Assembly: GCF_024722015.1 (NCBI RefSeq)
Contig: NZ_JANQBD010000006.1
Location: forward strand, 267,045-331,044
DNA: 64,000 bases
DNA from: Paenibacillus radicis (ex Xue et al. 2023)
GTDB lineage: Bacteria > Bacillota > Bacilli > Paenibacillales > NBRC-103111
Direction: 5' to 3'
Every line of letters starts with the position of its first letter. The first letter of the stretch is position 1. This document shows, piece after piece, positions 20,041 through 28,006 of the stretch. A program made the translations under genes and the position numbers. Below the pieces are notes generated by a model. That model was given only the letters and a program-made list of their open reading frames with translations. It was not told the DNA's origin and did no database searches.

Positions 20041-20230
20041 AAAAAATAAAGCCTGGGAGATATGATCTCCCAGGCTTTTATCCTTCCGTGTTATATAGAA
20101 AACGCTCATCATACGATCCGTCCGACGCCTTCTATACACTATCTCTCGGACCAGACTCGACTACTGATTGCTATAGACGATAGCTCCTTGCACCTCTCGC
20201 CTCACCGTAATCAACGGAACCCTAGACAGC
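20041..20230 (-). promoter_or_regulatory. Guanidine-I (ykkC) riboswitch with terminator, heading the guanidine operon
   Basis: On the minus strand the conserved blocks appear in order: CTAGGGTTCCG (20225-20215), CTGGTCCGAGAG (around 20150), ACACGGAAGGATAAAAGCC (around 20090-20072). The terminator is GCCTGGGAGAT paired with ATCTCCCAGGC (20051-20075) followed by TTTATTTTTTT. The P1b helix region (about 20160-20215) is longer than in the copy at 10015. Guanidine binding should allow read-through into the DUF1989, carboxylase and hydrolase genes. Confidence 0.95.
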
Positions 20231-20295
20231 TTTTTGTCCCCATCCTAACTCCATGAGAACCTATATTTAATTTTTAAAACCTTACGTCTATTGGT

Positions 20296-20348
20296 AGTAT
20301 ATTGCACAAAAAGGTTTATTGTCAACATTTATGTTAGGTTTAGTTACA
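20296..20348 (-). promoter_or_regulatory. Guanidine operon promoter with upstream GlnR/TnrA-type box
   Basis: TTGACA (20325-20320), spacer 18, TATACT (20301-20296), start expected near 20289 and about 60 bases before the aptamer. TGTTAGGTTTAGTTACA (20332-20348) fits TGTNA-N7-TNACA and is centred about 51 bases upstream of the expected start, the position of TnrA activation sites in Bacillus. Confidence 0.7.
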
Positions 20349-20433
20349 TTAACGAGCGTTAGTTCGATGAAATGTTTAATAAAAGGTGCATAACAGGCCG
20401 ACTTGCATCTCTAGTTCTAGTTTCGATGTAAAT

Positions 20434-20475
20434 TAAAAACATCCCGCACCACTGTGCCGAAAGTGGAATGGGATG
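20434..20475 (-). terminator. Terminator downstream of the CheW-like gene
   Basis: On the minus strand GCATCCC-ATTCCAC pairs with GTGG-TGCGGGATG around a CTTTCGGCACA loop, followed by TTTTTAA. It lies about 300 bases past the cheW stop, after the remnant at 20510-20775. Confidence 0.65.
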
Positions 20476-20509
20476 CTCGTCTCTTTTTGAATTCCTTTTA
20501 ATTCATTCA

Positions 20510-20775
20510 CTACGCTGCACTCAGCTGCAGTTCTGATACGTATTCGACAACAACACGAATGCCTTGTTCTTCTAATTCCCTCGCTTTACTTAGTCATTTA
20601 TGGTCTTCAACGGATGATAATGCAGACCTTGCTCTTCTACAGAGCTGCCCCTACATCGCCAATACGAAGACGCACCTTGTTTATTGTACCCGTTCCAATA
20701 TACGCTCCATTCATGAGTCAATTGCTTGTTTTCATCAAAGCCCCTTGCAGCTGAGGAGTTGACTTCATCGACTCT
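20510..20775 (-). pseudogene. Possible remnant of an unrecognised gene after cheW
   Basis: No intact frame, but two fragments in different frames read like protein: from about 20763 to 20600 a run containing GFDENKQLTHEWSVYWNGYN, and from 20592 to the stop at 20510 LSKARELEEQGIRVVVEYVS. A good AGGAGG with ATG lies just after the cheW stop but its frame closes after 16 codons. I do not recognise the family. The alternative is plain non-coding DNA. Confidence 0.3.
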
Positions 20776-20780
20776 CCCTC

Positions 20781-21206
20781 CTATTCCTGAAGAACATGCT
20801 CAAGCTTCAAAATAAATACCAAGCCACCCTCTGTCCGACCTACTCCCGTGAAACAAGAATCCTGCAGCTCGCCTATAGTTTTCGGAGGAGGTTGAATAGC
20901 AGAGAAAGAAGTTACGTGAAGCACCCTATCTACGATAAGCCCTACCATACTTTCCTTATAATTAACCACAACAATCCGGGTTAGCTTCGAATAAGCTTCT
21001 TCAATACAACCTAGTCGATTCCGCAAGCTGATCACCGCAATAACTTTGCCTCTTAAGTTGATAACCCCTTTTATGTATGGATTGGTGTGAGGAATGACCG
21101 TAATATCCTGCATCTTAATAATCTCGTGGATATCGTCTATTCTAAGCGCATATCTTTCTTTACCGATGCCAATTTCAATGTATTGCACCTGCTTGGTGGG
21201 CTCCAT
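20781..21206 (-). CDS. cheW: CheW-like chemotaxis coupling protein
   Basis: A 141-residue single CheW domain (ALRIDDIHEIIKMQDITVIP, then IKGVINLRGKVIAVISL, the CheW signature). CheW links chemoreceptors to the CheA kinase at the membrane. The gene follows the receptor gene by 21 bases and should be co-transcribed and dedicated to it. No cheA or cheY is in the window, so it must feed the main chemotaxis array or another kinase. Confidence 0.9.
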   Translation of the reverse strand: MEPTKQVQYIEIGIGKERYALRIDDIHEIIKMQDITVIPHTNPYIKGVINLRGKVIAVISLRNRLGCIEEAYSKLTRIVVVNYKESMVGLIVDRVLHVTSFSAIQPPPKTIGELQDSCFTGVGRTEGGLVFILKLEHVLQE

Positions 21207-21227
21207 CTCTTTCCCCTTCTTAAACTA

Positions 21228-22814
21228 CTATATTTTAAAAGCTTCCACCGTACTATTCAACTCCTCCGCAAGCAGGGCAAGGGATTGGGCAGTTGATGCT
21301 GTTTCCTCGCTGCTCGCAGCTGATTCCTCGGTTACTGCCGATATGCTCTCAATTGAAATCAAAACCTCGGAGGTTTGTGCAGCCTGCTCTTCACTCGCTG
21401 CGGCAATTTCCGTCACTTTACTCGCAGACTCATTGACCAACGTAACAATGCTTTCGAAGGCTTCCCCCGTTTTTTGAGATGATATAACACCCTCTTTTAC
21501 CGCTGATATACTGAGCAAGGTATTCCGCTGCATCCCTTTTATAATTGCAGTGATCTGCTTGGTAGCTTCACTGCTTCGTTCCGCGAGCTTGCGTACTTCA
21601 TCCGCTACTACAGCAAAACCTCTCCCCTGATCCCCGGCTCTTGCAGCTTCAATAGCAGCATTAAGGGCTAGAAGATTGGTCTGATCAGCAATGTCGTCGA
21701 TAACTTCGATGATTTCACCGATTTTATTCGAATCTTCTTCCAGCATGGACATCTGAGTATTAACCAAATTCATCCCGTCAATAGATGAACGAAGCACTTG
21801 ACCTCCTTCTTGAGCAAGTCTTACTGTATGATCCGCTAATTCAGAAGCTTCTTCCGCACCACGAGCAACTGAGTTAATTGCAGACGCCAGCTCACGAAAT
21901 AATTCATTCATCGTCTGAGCTGCATCGGCTTGACTCAAGCTTCCGCTTGCTATCTCCTCTGTACTAGCCGATATTTGCTGAGCTGCAGCTGACAAGCTTC
22001 CCGAAGAAGACAATACCGAACCGATAATTTTACGTAAATTCAAGATCATTTCATTAGTCGAATTCGCCAATTGACCCACTTCATCTTTCGTATTGATTTC
22101 GGATGTTTCCGTTAAATCTCCGTTTGCCACTTTAGTCACCAGTTCGACAATGCGGCTTAAGGGACGGGTAATGATTTGTGAGATGGCATAACCCAAGCCG
22201 ATACTTAAAAGCAGGGCAGCAACAATAATGCTAATCGTGACCATTCTGGAAGAAGTGTAAGTCTCATCTCCGTTTTTATTAGCTTTATCCGCTGTTTTCA
22301 CACTAATTTCGGTTAATTTATCCAATAAATCGTTGAACTCCCCTCCGAATTTTTTCAAATCTCCTTCGGAAAGCATAAGATTAACCTCAGCGTCCCTCCC
22401 GGCATAAATCAAAGCAATAGCCTGGTCTGACGCTTTATTGTAAGCCTGCCATTTCGGCATAATACGTTCAAAAACTTCTGATTCCTCCGAAGATAAATTT
22501 GTTTTCTTATAGGCTTCAAGCTTCCCGTTAGCTTCTTTCGTAATATCTTTGATTATTTGCTCAAATTCCCGCTTCTTGGCAGGGTCAGCATCCCGCAGAT
22601 CCCTCAGATTTATCCTTATTCTTTGATATAAAACTTGAGTATCGAACAAAAGGACGGATGGCAAAAAATTATCTTCGTAGATGGATTTCATCCCATTATT
22701 CAGCTTACTCATGGTATTAAGTCCATAAAAACCTACAAGGCCCAAAATCATTGCAACTACCATGAAAGCTGAAATCAATTTTGCTGACGTTTTTAGATTG
22801 TAGAACCATCTCAT
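21228..22814 (-). CDS. Methyl-accepting chemotaxis protein
   Basis: A 528-residue chemoreceptor: cytoplasmic tail, membrane segment at about 12-32 ([20 protein letters not shown]), extracellular four-helix-bundle sensor of about 155 residues, second membrane segment near 190-212 ([19 protein letters not shown]), HAMP (about 213-265), and a long signalling coiled coil with the hairpin tip [20 protein letters not shown] near residue 370. Ligand unknown. GGATGAGGTG precedes ATG 22814. I see no strong own promoter between it and the possible invertible segment starting at 23021, which is why that segment could matter for its expression. Confidence 0.93.
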   Translation of the reverse strand: MRWFYNLKTSAKLISAFMVVAMILGLVGFYGLNTMSKLNNGMKSIYEDNFLPSVLLFDTQVLYQRIRINLRDLRDADPAKKREFEQIIKDITKEANGKLEAYKKTNLSSEESEVFERIMPKWQAYNKASDQAIALIYAGRDAEVNLMLSEGDLKKFGGEFNDLLDKLTEISVKTADKANKNGDETYTSSRMVTISIIVAALLLSIGLGYAISQIITRPLSRIVELVTKVANGDLTETSEINTKDEVGQLANSTNEMILNLRKIIGSVLSSSGSLSAAAQQISASTEEIASGSLSQADAAQTMNELFRELASAINSVARGAEEASELADHTVRLAQEGGQVLRSSIDGMNLVNTQMSMLEEDSNKIGEIIEVIDDIADQTNLLALNAAIEAARAGDQGRGFAVVADEVRKLAERSSEATKQITAIIKGMQRNTLLSISAVKEGVISSQKTGEAFESIVTLVNESASKVTEIAAASEEQAAQTSEVLISIESISAVTEESAASSEETASTAQSLALLAEELNSTVEAFKI

Positions 22815-23011
22815 ATTACTAGCACCTCATCCTTAAAATTTTATAGCTTTCGTTGCTGTCTACGAATAATTAACGCCGCCCCTTCACCTCACTTTCACAT
22901 ATTTTAAATAAGGAGATATAGAATCCCGCCATGAATGGTGGAATTTATAACTTTCTTTTTGGACGATTCTAAGAAGTTTATTTACATAAACTAATTATTG
23001 GGTTTTCATGC

Positions 23012-23017
23012 TAAAAT
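23012..23017 (+). promoter_or_regulatory. Possible extended -10 promoter of the recombinase gene
   Basis: TGCTAAAAT (23009-23017) resembles an extended -10 element (TGNTATAAT); no clear -35. It lies just outside the left inverted site, so inversion would uncouple it from the recombinase. Confidence 0.35.
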
Positions 23018-23020
23018 ATA

Positions 23021-23046
23021 GTTCGTACAATTTGCGTTGTTCGAAC
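23021..23046 (+). other. Left inverted recombination-like site
   Basis: 26 bases built as arm GTTCGTACAA, central TTTGCG, arm TTGTTCGAAC. The outer arms are inverted copies (9 of 10 positions). This arm-6-arm layout is typical of tyrosine-recombinase core sites. 23 of 26 positions match the inverted site at 24130-24155. Confidence 0.7.
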
Positions 23047-23063
23047 AATTATAGGAGGCAACC

Positions 23064-24017
23064 ATGCAACAGCTGCTAAAGACTTTACCTGACATTTCAT
23101 TGCATTTGGAGAACAACAGAGAGTACACGGATGAACAAATTGTAAATATGTTTTTAGCCGCATGTCATCGCTCTAAGTACACACTCAGAAATTACAGAAA
23201 CGCCATTAATAAATTTCGAGCCTTTATAAAGCATAAGTCACTAAAGGAAGTTACTTGGAGAGAAATCGAGGTATATAAGCTCGGCCTGATTCAAGGATAT
23301 TTCAGCAGAAGCAATTTGCCGCAGGCGCCTGCAACCGTTGCTGTCCATATAGCGCCTATCCGCTCTCTTTATGCTTGGGGAAGCGATCCCAATATTGGAA
23401 TTTTCGAAAAAAATCCTACTACTTGCGTTCGTAGTCCCAGAGTATCCGTAACAAGCGGTAATCATTATTTAACAAAAAATGAGGTAGTTTCTCTAATAGC
23501 GCAGCTTAAACAACGAGGATTGCGAGACTATGTAATCGGATTAACTCTTGTTCTATTGGGATTAAGAGTATCTGAATTAACGTCTATAGAATGGGGGGAC
23601 TTTCATACAGATCCACAAGAAACGACTATGTGGTTGACAGTTAACGGTAAAGGGGGGAAACAACGAGAAGTAAAAGTTCCACAGCTGCTATGGAATTTAA
23701 TCCAGCAGCTTTCCACACATACGAAAGACAAGATAGGCCCCCATAATAAACGCCTCTTCCCATTAAGTGTACGAGCAATTGAAAAAATCATACAAAAAGC
23801 CCGTAAAGAATGGGGGGTTGACAAAAAAGTAACACCCCACTGGCTCAGGCATACGAATGCTACCTTAGCTCTACTCAAGGGAGCTTCCTTGCAGCAGGTT
23901 CAAGAATCGCTTGGACATACACATATTAATACAACACAACGATACCTTCACACAGTGCAACAAATTAATAAAGCAGCCCCGGATTATGTAGAGGATTTCT
24001 TAAAGGATCACATATAG
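23064..24017 (+). CDS. XerC/D-like tyrosine recombinase between inverted sites
   Basis: A 317-residue site-specific recombinase. N-terminal SAM-like core-binding domain (about 25-110, with KYTLRNYRNAINKFRAFIKH) and C-terminal catalytic domain with Arg near 168 (LLGLRVSELTS), Lys in the GKGGKQREV hairpin near 200, HWLRH near 258-262 and LGHTH with Tyr near 294 (TTQRYLHT), so all catalytic residues are present. AGGAGG lies five bases before ATG 23064. Xer proteins for dimer resolution are normally elsewhere on the chromosome; this gene stands alone, between two inverted 26-base sites only 17 and 112 bases from its ends. A DNA inversion function for its own segment is the best explanation. Confidence 0.9.
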   Translation: MQQLLKTLPDISLHLENNREYTDEQIVNMFLAACHRSKYTLRNYRNAINKFRAFIKHKSLKEVTWREIEVYKLGLIQGYFSRSNLPQAPATVAVHIAPIRSLYAWGSDPNIGIFEKNPTTCVRSPRVSVTSGNHYLTKNEVVSLIAQLKQRGLRDYVIGLTLVLLGLRVSELTSIEWGDFHTDPQETTMWLTVNGKGGKQREVKVPQLLWNLIQQLSTHTKDKIGPHNKRLFPLSVRAIEKIIQKARKEWGVDKKVTPHWLRHTNATLALLKGASLQQVQESLGHTHINTTQRYLHTVQQINKAAPDYVEDFLKDHI

Positions 24018-24046
24018 GTAATTGTACCTACGACATTCCATTTGAG

Positions 24047-24075
24047 TTGTTTTATTAGTTGCTTTTTACTATAAT
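24047..24075 (+). promoter_or_regulatory. Near-consensus outward promoter inside the inverted-site segment
   Basis: TTGTTT (24047-24052), spacer 17, TATAAT (24070-24075), between the recombinase stop and the right inverted site. As drawn it reads right, into about 700 bases with no plus-strand gene. If the segment inverted it would read left towards the chemoreceptor gene. Confidence 0.6.
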
Positions 24076-24129
24076 ATGGGTAATATAATCGATATAATTT
24101 GACATTTTTCGCAGGAAAAATAAAAAAAA

Positions 24130-24155
24130 GCACGAACAACGCAAATTGTGCGAAC
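24130..24155 (-). other. Right inverted recombination-like site
   Basis: Read on the minus strand: GTTCGCACAA, TTTGCG, TTGTTCGTGC. The central hexamer TTTGCG and the inner arms are identical to the left site at 23021-23046, in opposite orientation; three of 26 positions differ. Confidence 0.7.
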
Positions 24156-24428
24156 TTTTCTTCTTTTTTAGTTAATTTGGACTATAACTGCTGCAATTAT
24201 ACCATTACCTCAACAAAAAATTATAATTGGAGACTGCTTTAGAAGCGGATCTATTGTAAAAATGGTGAATCAGAAAACAAATACCGACTAAAATAATGCG
24301 GTTACTTGTATAAATGAAAGATTTCATATAGCAGAAATAATCCCAGTTCATAAGAAGCCGAAGGCTTGCAGGGGAGATAAGTAATCCCTTGGATATAAAC
24401 ACCCCATACTGCGTCCTTGGTGTACGAT

Positions 24429-24512
24429 ATACGTTTGTATGCTTTGGAGGGATGGGTGTGGGATTAAAGCTACTGTTGAAATCGTGTTCCTTTGAATGGA
24501 ATGCTTTAAGTG
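24429..24512. repeat. Dispersed intergenic repeat R2, copy 2
   Basis: Related to 11606-11690 (shared ATACGTTTGT, GGAGGGA..GGGT.TGGGATT and GTGTTC.TTTGAAT..AATGCTT blocks). It lies next to R1 copy 2, as R2 copy 1 lies in the same gap as R1 copy 1. The rest of 24156-24428 is AT-rich with nothing I can name. Confidence 0.5.
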
Positions 24513-24522
24513 AAGGGCATTG

Positions 24523-24752
24523 CGGAAGTAATTGTTCCTTTATCGCCTGAAAAGTCCAAAAATCAGAGTGATAAAGGAACAGCCTGTTCCGTTATTGCTC
24601 TGTTTTTGTGCATAAATGCTCCATTCAGCCAACATAACGGAATTCCCACTTCCTCTATCACCCCGGATTGGAGGCGGCTGATGGAATAGCGGAACTCTCC
24701 GTTCCGTACAAAATCCTCCAGGGCTCATCGCCGCTATCCCCATAAAAATCCC
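24523..24752. repeat. Dispersed intergenic repeat R1, copy 2
   Basis: Starts with the same CGGAAGTAATTGTTCC as 12603 and follows it for about 230 bases (GCCTGAAAAG, AAAGGAACAG...TTCCGTTATT, TTTTTGTGCATAA, ATAACGGAA, ACTTCCTCTAT). Contains several GGAA/TTCC inverted motifs able to fold. Confidence 0.7.
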
Positions 24753-24786
24753 CCTTGTAAAGCACTTAAACTTTCTTATATGTTGA

Positions 24787-24826
24787 AGAAGCCGCCAGCA
24801 AACTTTAGGTTTGACTGACGGCTTCT
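24787..24826 (-). terminator. Hairpin ending the sugar-phosphate operon
   Basis: AGAAGCCGTCAGTCAAAC pairs with GTTTGCTGGCGGCTTCT (one bulge, one wobble) on the minus strand, 48 bases after the kinase stop. The following T-run is poor (TTCAACAT), so it may act as an RNA-stabilising end rather than a strong terminator. Confidence 0.55.
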
Positions 24827-24873
24827 ATAAGTTCAAGGCCAATTAAAATGATATTAGGATCCTTCTCCACATC

Positions 24874-25803
24874 TTACAATTGCACAACCTTTACTTGCTT
24901 CAGCAATTCGTCTACATCAGCTTTATTGATATAACCGGCTTTTTCATTCAATGCATTAGCGCTTCCGACAGCTGTCGCATACCTCAGAGATTCCTCAATC
25001 GATCTTCCTTCAGCTATACATACAGCCATGCCAGCCATAAATGAATCTCCGCAGCCAACTGTGTTTACAGCATCAATCAGAGGGGGCTTTACGCGATAAT
25101 AAGCTCCTTGAACATAGGCAAGTGATCCTTCAGAGCCGAGAGAAATTGTTATACAAGGAATATTCATTCGTTCCATTGATACCAATTGTTCTATCATTTC
25201 CCTGGCATCGCTTACCGACTTGCCTATAAGCTGGGCTGCTTCCTGCTCATTGGGCTTGATTAAATATGGAGCCGCTTCAGCTCCCCGCTGCAATGCCTCG
25301 CCGCTTGTATCCAGAAGAACAACTGCGCCTTCTCCCTTCGCCAAGCTTACAAGCTTTGCATAGAAATCCTTAGGCACACCTGCAGGCAAGCTGCCCGAAA
25401 TACATACAACAACGGACCTTTTGGCCAACTCCTTGAATTTCACAGTGAATTGCTCCATCGCAGTATCGGATATGACCGGTCCCGGTTCCAAAATTTCCGT
25501 CGAGATTCCATCCAGCTCATTGATGATGTTCAAGCAGAGCCTCGATTCCCCGGCAACCTCAACAAAATCATGTTGAATTTGCTGCCGATCGAGCTCCTGC
25601 CGGATGAACCGGCCATTAAAGCCTCCCGCAAAACCGGTTGCCAAAACAGGCTTCCCCAGCTGACTAATAACACGTGCTACATTGATTCCTTTTCCGCCAG
25701 CTTCCGCATAAAACCGTTGGACGCGCATTACGCTTTTCTGAGTGAATAAGGGAACATAATACGTTTTATCAATAGCTGCGTTTAGAGTAACCGTTGTGAT
25801 CAT
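24874..25803 (-). CDS. PfkB-family hexose-phosphate kinase (1-phosphofructokinase/tagatose-6-phosphate kinase type)
   Basis: A 309-residue ribokinase-fold kinase. Substrate-binding glycine motif near the start (YAEAGGKGINVARVISQLG) and the PfkB catalytic signature near the end (AVNTVGCGDSFMAGMAV, with the catalytic Asp in GCGDSF). This length and the N-terminus TVTLNAAIDKT match FruK/LacC-type enzymes that phosphorylate fructose-1-P or tagatose-6-P to the bisphosphate. With the aldolase just upstream and the SIS isomerase, a tagatose-6-phosphate route is likely (inference). Start at 25803 because AGGCGGGG lies six bases before it; it overlaps the aldolase by 35 bases. Confidence 0.88.
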   Translation of the reverse strand: MITTVTLNAAIDKTYYVPLFTQKSVMRVQRFYAEAGGKGINVARVISQLGKPVLATGFAGGFNGRFIRQELDRQQIQHDFVEVAGESRLCLNIINELDGISTEILEPGPVISDTAMEQFTVKFKELAKRSVVVCISGSLPAGVPKDFYAKLVSLAKGEGAVVLLDTSGEALQRGAEAAPYLIKPNEQEAAQLIGKSVSDAREMIEQLVSMERMNIPCITISLGSEGSLAYVQGAYYRVKPPLIDAVNTVGCGDSFMAGMAVCIAEGRSIEESLRYATAVGSANALNEKAGYINKADVDELLKQVKVVQL

Positions 25804-26671
25804 TGTATGCCCCGCCTTTAGCACGGCCGATAGTGCCGCACAGCCTCATTTTTTCAATAGCAGCTGCATGCAGCGCTTTTTTAGCTGGAATCATATATTT
25901 CCTCGGATCATTCTCCTCCGGATTAGCTGCAAAGACAGCCTTAATGGCATCCGAGAAAACGATCCGCAATTCCGTAGCCACATTCATTTTGGCCATACCG
26001 AGTGAAACACATTGTCTGACCTGAGCTTCCGGGATACCGGAACCGCCGTGTAGTACCAAAGGCACCTCCACTTTGGCTGCGATTCGTTCAATCCGTTGGA
26101 AATCAATTTTGGGCTCGCCTTTATAAATACCATGAGCTGTTCCTATGGCAGGTGCAAGAGTATCGACCCCAGTCAGTTCAATGAATCGAGCGCAATCATC
26201 CGGGTCCGCCATCAGCGCTTCGTGCTCGGCTACGACGATATCGTCCTCTACCCCGCCGACTTTGCCAAGCTCAGCCTCAACATTTACGCCCGCAGCCTTG
26301 GCGATTTCAACAACCTTGGCCGTTTGTCTGACATTTTCCTCAAAGGGCTGATGGGAAGCGTCAATCATAACCGAGGTATAGCCTGCACGAATACACTGTA
26401 CAATCAGGTTAAAATCGGAGCAATGGTCCAGATGCAAAGCGATTGGAACTTGAGAACGGTTTGCCGCTACAGTCGCTGCCGCCGCGATGTAGTCAGGCCC
26501 AAGATGCTTGACTGTACCGACAGTGGACTGCAGGATGATAGGAGCTTGCGCTTCTTCAGCCGCCTCTACGACACCTTGAAGCATCTCTAATGTATGAACG
26601 TTGAAGGCAACAACTGCATATCCATGTTCCCGTGCATGCTGCAGCATAAAGGTAGATGAGACAAGAGGCAT
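25769..26671 (-). CDS. Class II fructose/tagatose-bisphosphate aldolase family protein
   Basis: A 300-residue zinc-dependent aldolase of the GatY/KbaY/FbaA family. Zinc and catalytic motifs: ALHLDHCSDF (His and Asp near 82-85), EAELGKVGGVED near 133, GTAHGIYKG near 178, LVLHGGSGIP near 208, NVATELR near 231. It should cleave a ketohexose bisphosphate to glyceraldehyde-3-P and DHAP. The last 15 residues run beyond the usual family end and overlap the kinase gene, which is either a real tail or a lost stop. GGGAG lies nine bases before ATG 26671. Confidence 0.88.
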   Translation of the reverse strand: MPLVSSTFMLQHAREHGYAVVAFNVHTLEMLQGVVEAAEEAQAPIILQSTVGTVKHLGPDYIAAAATVAANRSQVPIALHLDHCSDFNLIVQCIRAGYTSVMIDASHQPFEENVRQTAKVVEIAKAAGVNVEAELGKVGGVEDDIVVAEHEALMADPDDCARFIELTGVDTLAPAIGTAHGIYKGEPKIDFQRIERIAAKVEVPLVLHGGSGIPEAQVRQCVSLGMAKMNVATELRIVFSDAIKAVFAANPEENDPRKYMIPAKKALHAAAIEKMRLCGTIGRAKGGAYNDHNGYSKRSY

Positions 26672-26755
26672 ATTAGTTAACTCCCTATTTGTTTTTATCG
26701 TAAAATTAAACGTCGTTCAGGCAAGCTGGATTAGCTGCAATCACAATATATAGGT

Positions 26756-27808
26756 CTATATCTTCACCACTTGCGTCAAATTGCGCGGCGAGTCAGGATC
26801 GACTCCTTTACCCAGAGCTGTATAATAGCCTAAATATTGCAAGGCAGGCAGGTATAATACGGTACGAGCTTCATCCGTCAGCTGCTTTCCGCCAACTTCA
26901 AATACACCATCCGCGAAGGCTGTGTCCTCTCCTGCTTCCGCTGTCACTACCAGCACATAAGCTCCGTACTCCTGCATTTCTTGAGCAACCTTCAATTCAT
27001 AGGCTCTAGCTTGCTCCGACAGCAGCACACATACAAGCGTGCCCGGCTCTACCACCGATTTAGGCCCATGTCTGAATTCGAGCGTGCCATAGCTTTCAGT
27101 CCATACATAAGACATTTCCTTTATTTTCAGGCATGCTTCTTGCGCAATTCCAAAATAGGCACCCATACCGAGATAAATATACTTATGCAGCTGTACTTCT
27201 TGAACCAGCCTTTGAATAAAAGCATCAGCACGCTGGACAACATCAGCGTCCGCTTCGATTACAGTACCGAGCTCCGCTTGCAAATTCGGATTCTCAGATG
27301 CAGATGCAATTGCCGCCTGCATCATGAAGGTCATGCTGCTGAATGACTTGGTCATAACCGTGCTCTCTTCCTTCCCAAGCGGTGAAACGAGACATTCCGC
27401 CAGCTGTGCCATTGTGCTTTGCTCATAGCAGGTGATTCCGCTAATCGTATAACGGGGAAGATCGCGAACGGACTCCAATGCCAGGACAACTTCCGTAGAT
27501 TCCCCGGAACGGGATACTCCAACAACCAAATAGTTCCTGTTTGCTGCCGTATTTTGCCCGCGGAATAAATATAGCTCCGAGGACGGCAATGCAGTAGCGC
27601 TTCGTCCAAGCCATTTCCTATAGGTTGACGCCATCGTAAGTGCCTGATAATACGATGAGCCTGATCCAATAAAGATCACTTCATCGAATTGTTCCGATTT
27701 AAGATAGCGCTCAACCCAATCGCTTTGAAGTTGCAGCTGTTCCATTGCTGCGGATAATGCGGCGGGTTGAGCGGATATTTCAGCAACAGTCAATTTACCT
27801 AAAGACAT
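26756..27808 (-). CDS. SIS-domain sugar isomerase/deaminase (AgaS/GlmS-isomerase type)
   Basis: A 350-residue protein with two SIS domains, as in the isomerase half of GlmS and in AgaS or fructosamine-6-P deglycases. Phosphosugar-binding serine loops: FIGSGSSYYQ near 48 and GVSRSGESTEV near 98; C-terminal block YGTLEFRHGPKSVV near 238, where the Glu and His match the catalytic region. It likely isomerises or deaminates an amino-sugar phosphate feeding the aldolase and kinase. The start is 27808: GGAGG precedes it by eight bases, and the two upstream ATGs lie in or before that site. First gene after the EamA terminator, with a DeoR-type operator upstream. Confidence 0.85.
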   Translation of the reverse strand: MSLGKLTVAEISAQPAALSAAMEQLQLQSDWVERYLKSEQFDEVIFIGSGSSYYQALTMASTYRKWLGRSATALPSSELYLFRGQNTAANRNYLVVGVSRSGESTEVVLALESVRDLPRYTISGITCYEQSTMAQLAECLVSPLGKEESTVMTKSFSSMTFMMQAAIASASENPNLQAELGTVIEADADVVQRADAFIQRLVQEVQLHKYIYLGMGAYFGIAQEACLKIKEMSYVWTESYGTLEFRHGPKSVVEPGTLVCVLLSEQARAYELKVAQEMQEYGAYVLVVTAEAGEDTAFADGVFEVGGKQLTDEARTVLYLPALQYLGYYTALGKGVDPDSPRNLTQVVKI

Positions 27809-27868
27809 GTTCATTACCTCCATGAAATGGTTATATAATCTTGTATACCCTCATAATATCGTTATTTT

Positions 27869-27885
27869 ATGATTATTTCAATCAT
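27869..27885 (-). promoter_or_regulatory. Likely DeoR operator before the sugar operon
   Basis: ATGATTGAAATAATCAT is a 17-base inverted repeat (ATGATT/AATCAT) about 60 bases before the isomerase start. It matches the site at 29790-29806 upstream of the deoR-type gene at 15 of 17 positions. Confidence 0.6.
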
Positions 27886-27943
27886 TATTTTGATTATTAC
27901 AATCTTTTTCATAATAACTAGTATCGTATATATCATTTCCAGC

Positions 27944-27991
27944 ACAAAAAAACAGCCTTCCCCCGTGCTGTAACTTCGGGAAAAGACCGTT
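27944..27991 (-). terminator. Terminator of the EamA transporter gene
   Basis: A 15-base stem with four G-T pairs (27951-27965 with 27977-27991) followed by seven T on the minus strand, just after the stop at 28007. Confidence 0.75.
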
Positions 27992-28006
27992 GCAGTGCAT
28001 GTTTTC

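Noticed and set aside
23021..24155. LexA boxes (CGAAC-N4-GTTCG)
   Set aside because: The half-sites are in the opposite order (GTTCG...CGAAC) and 16 bases apart; the arm-6-arm layout fits a recombinase site better.
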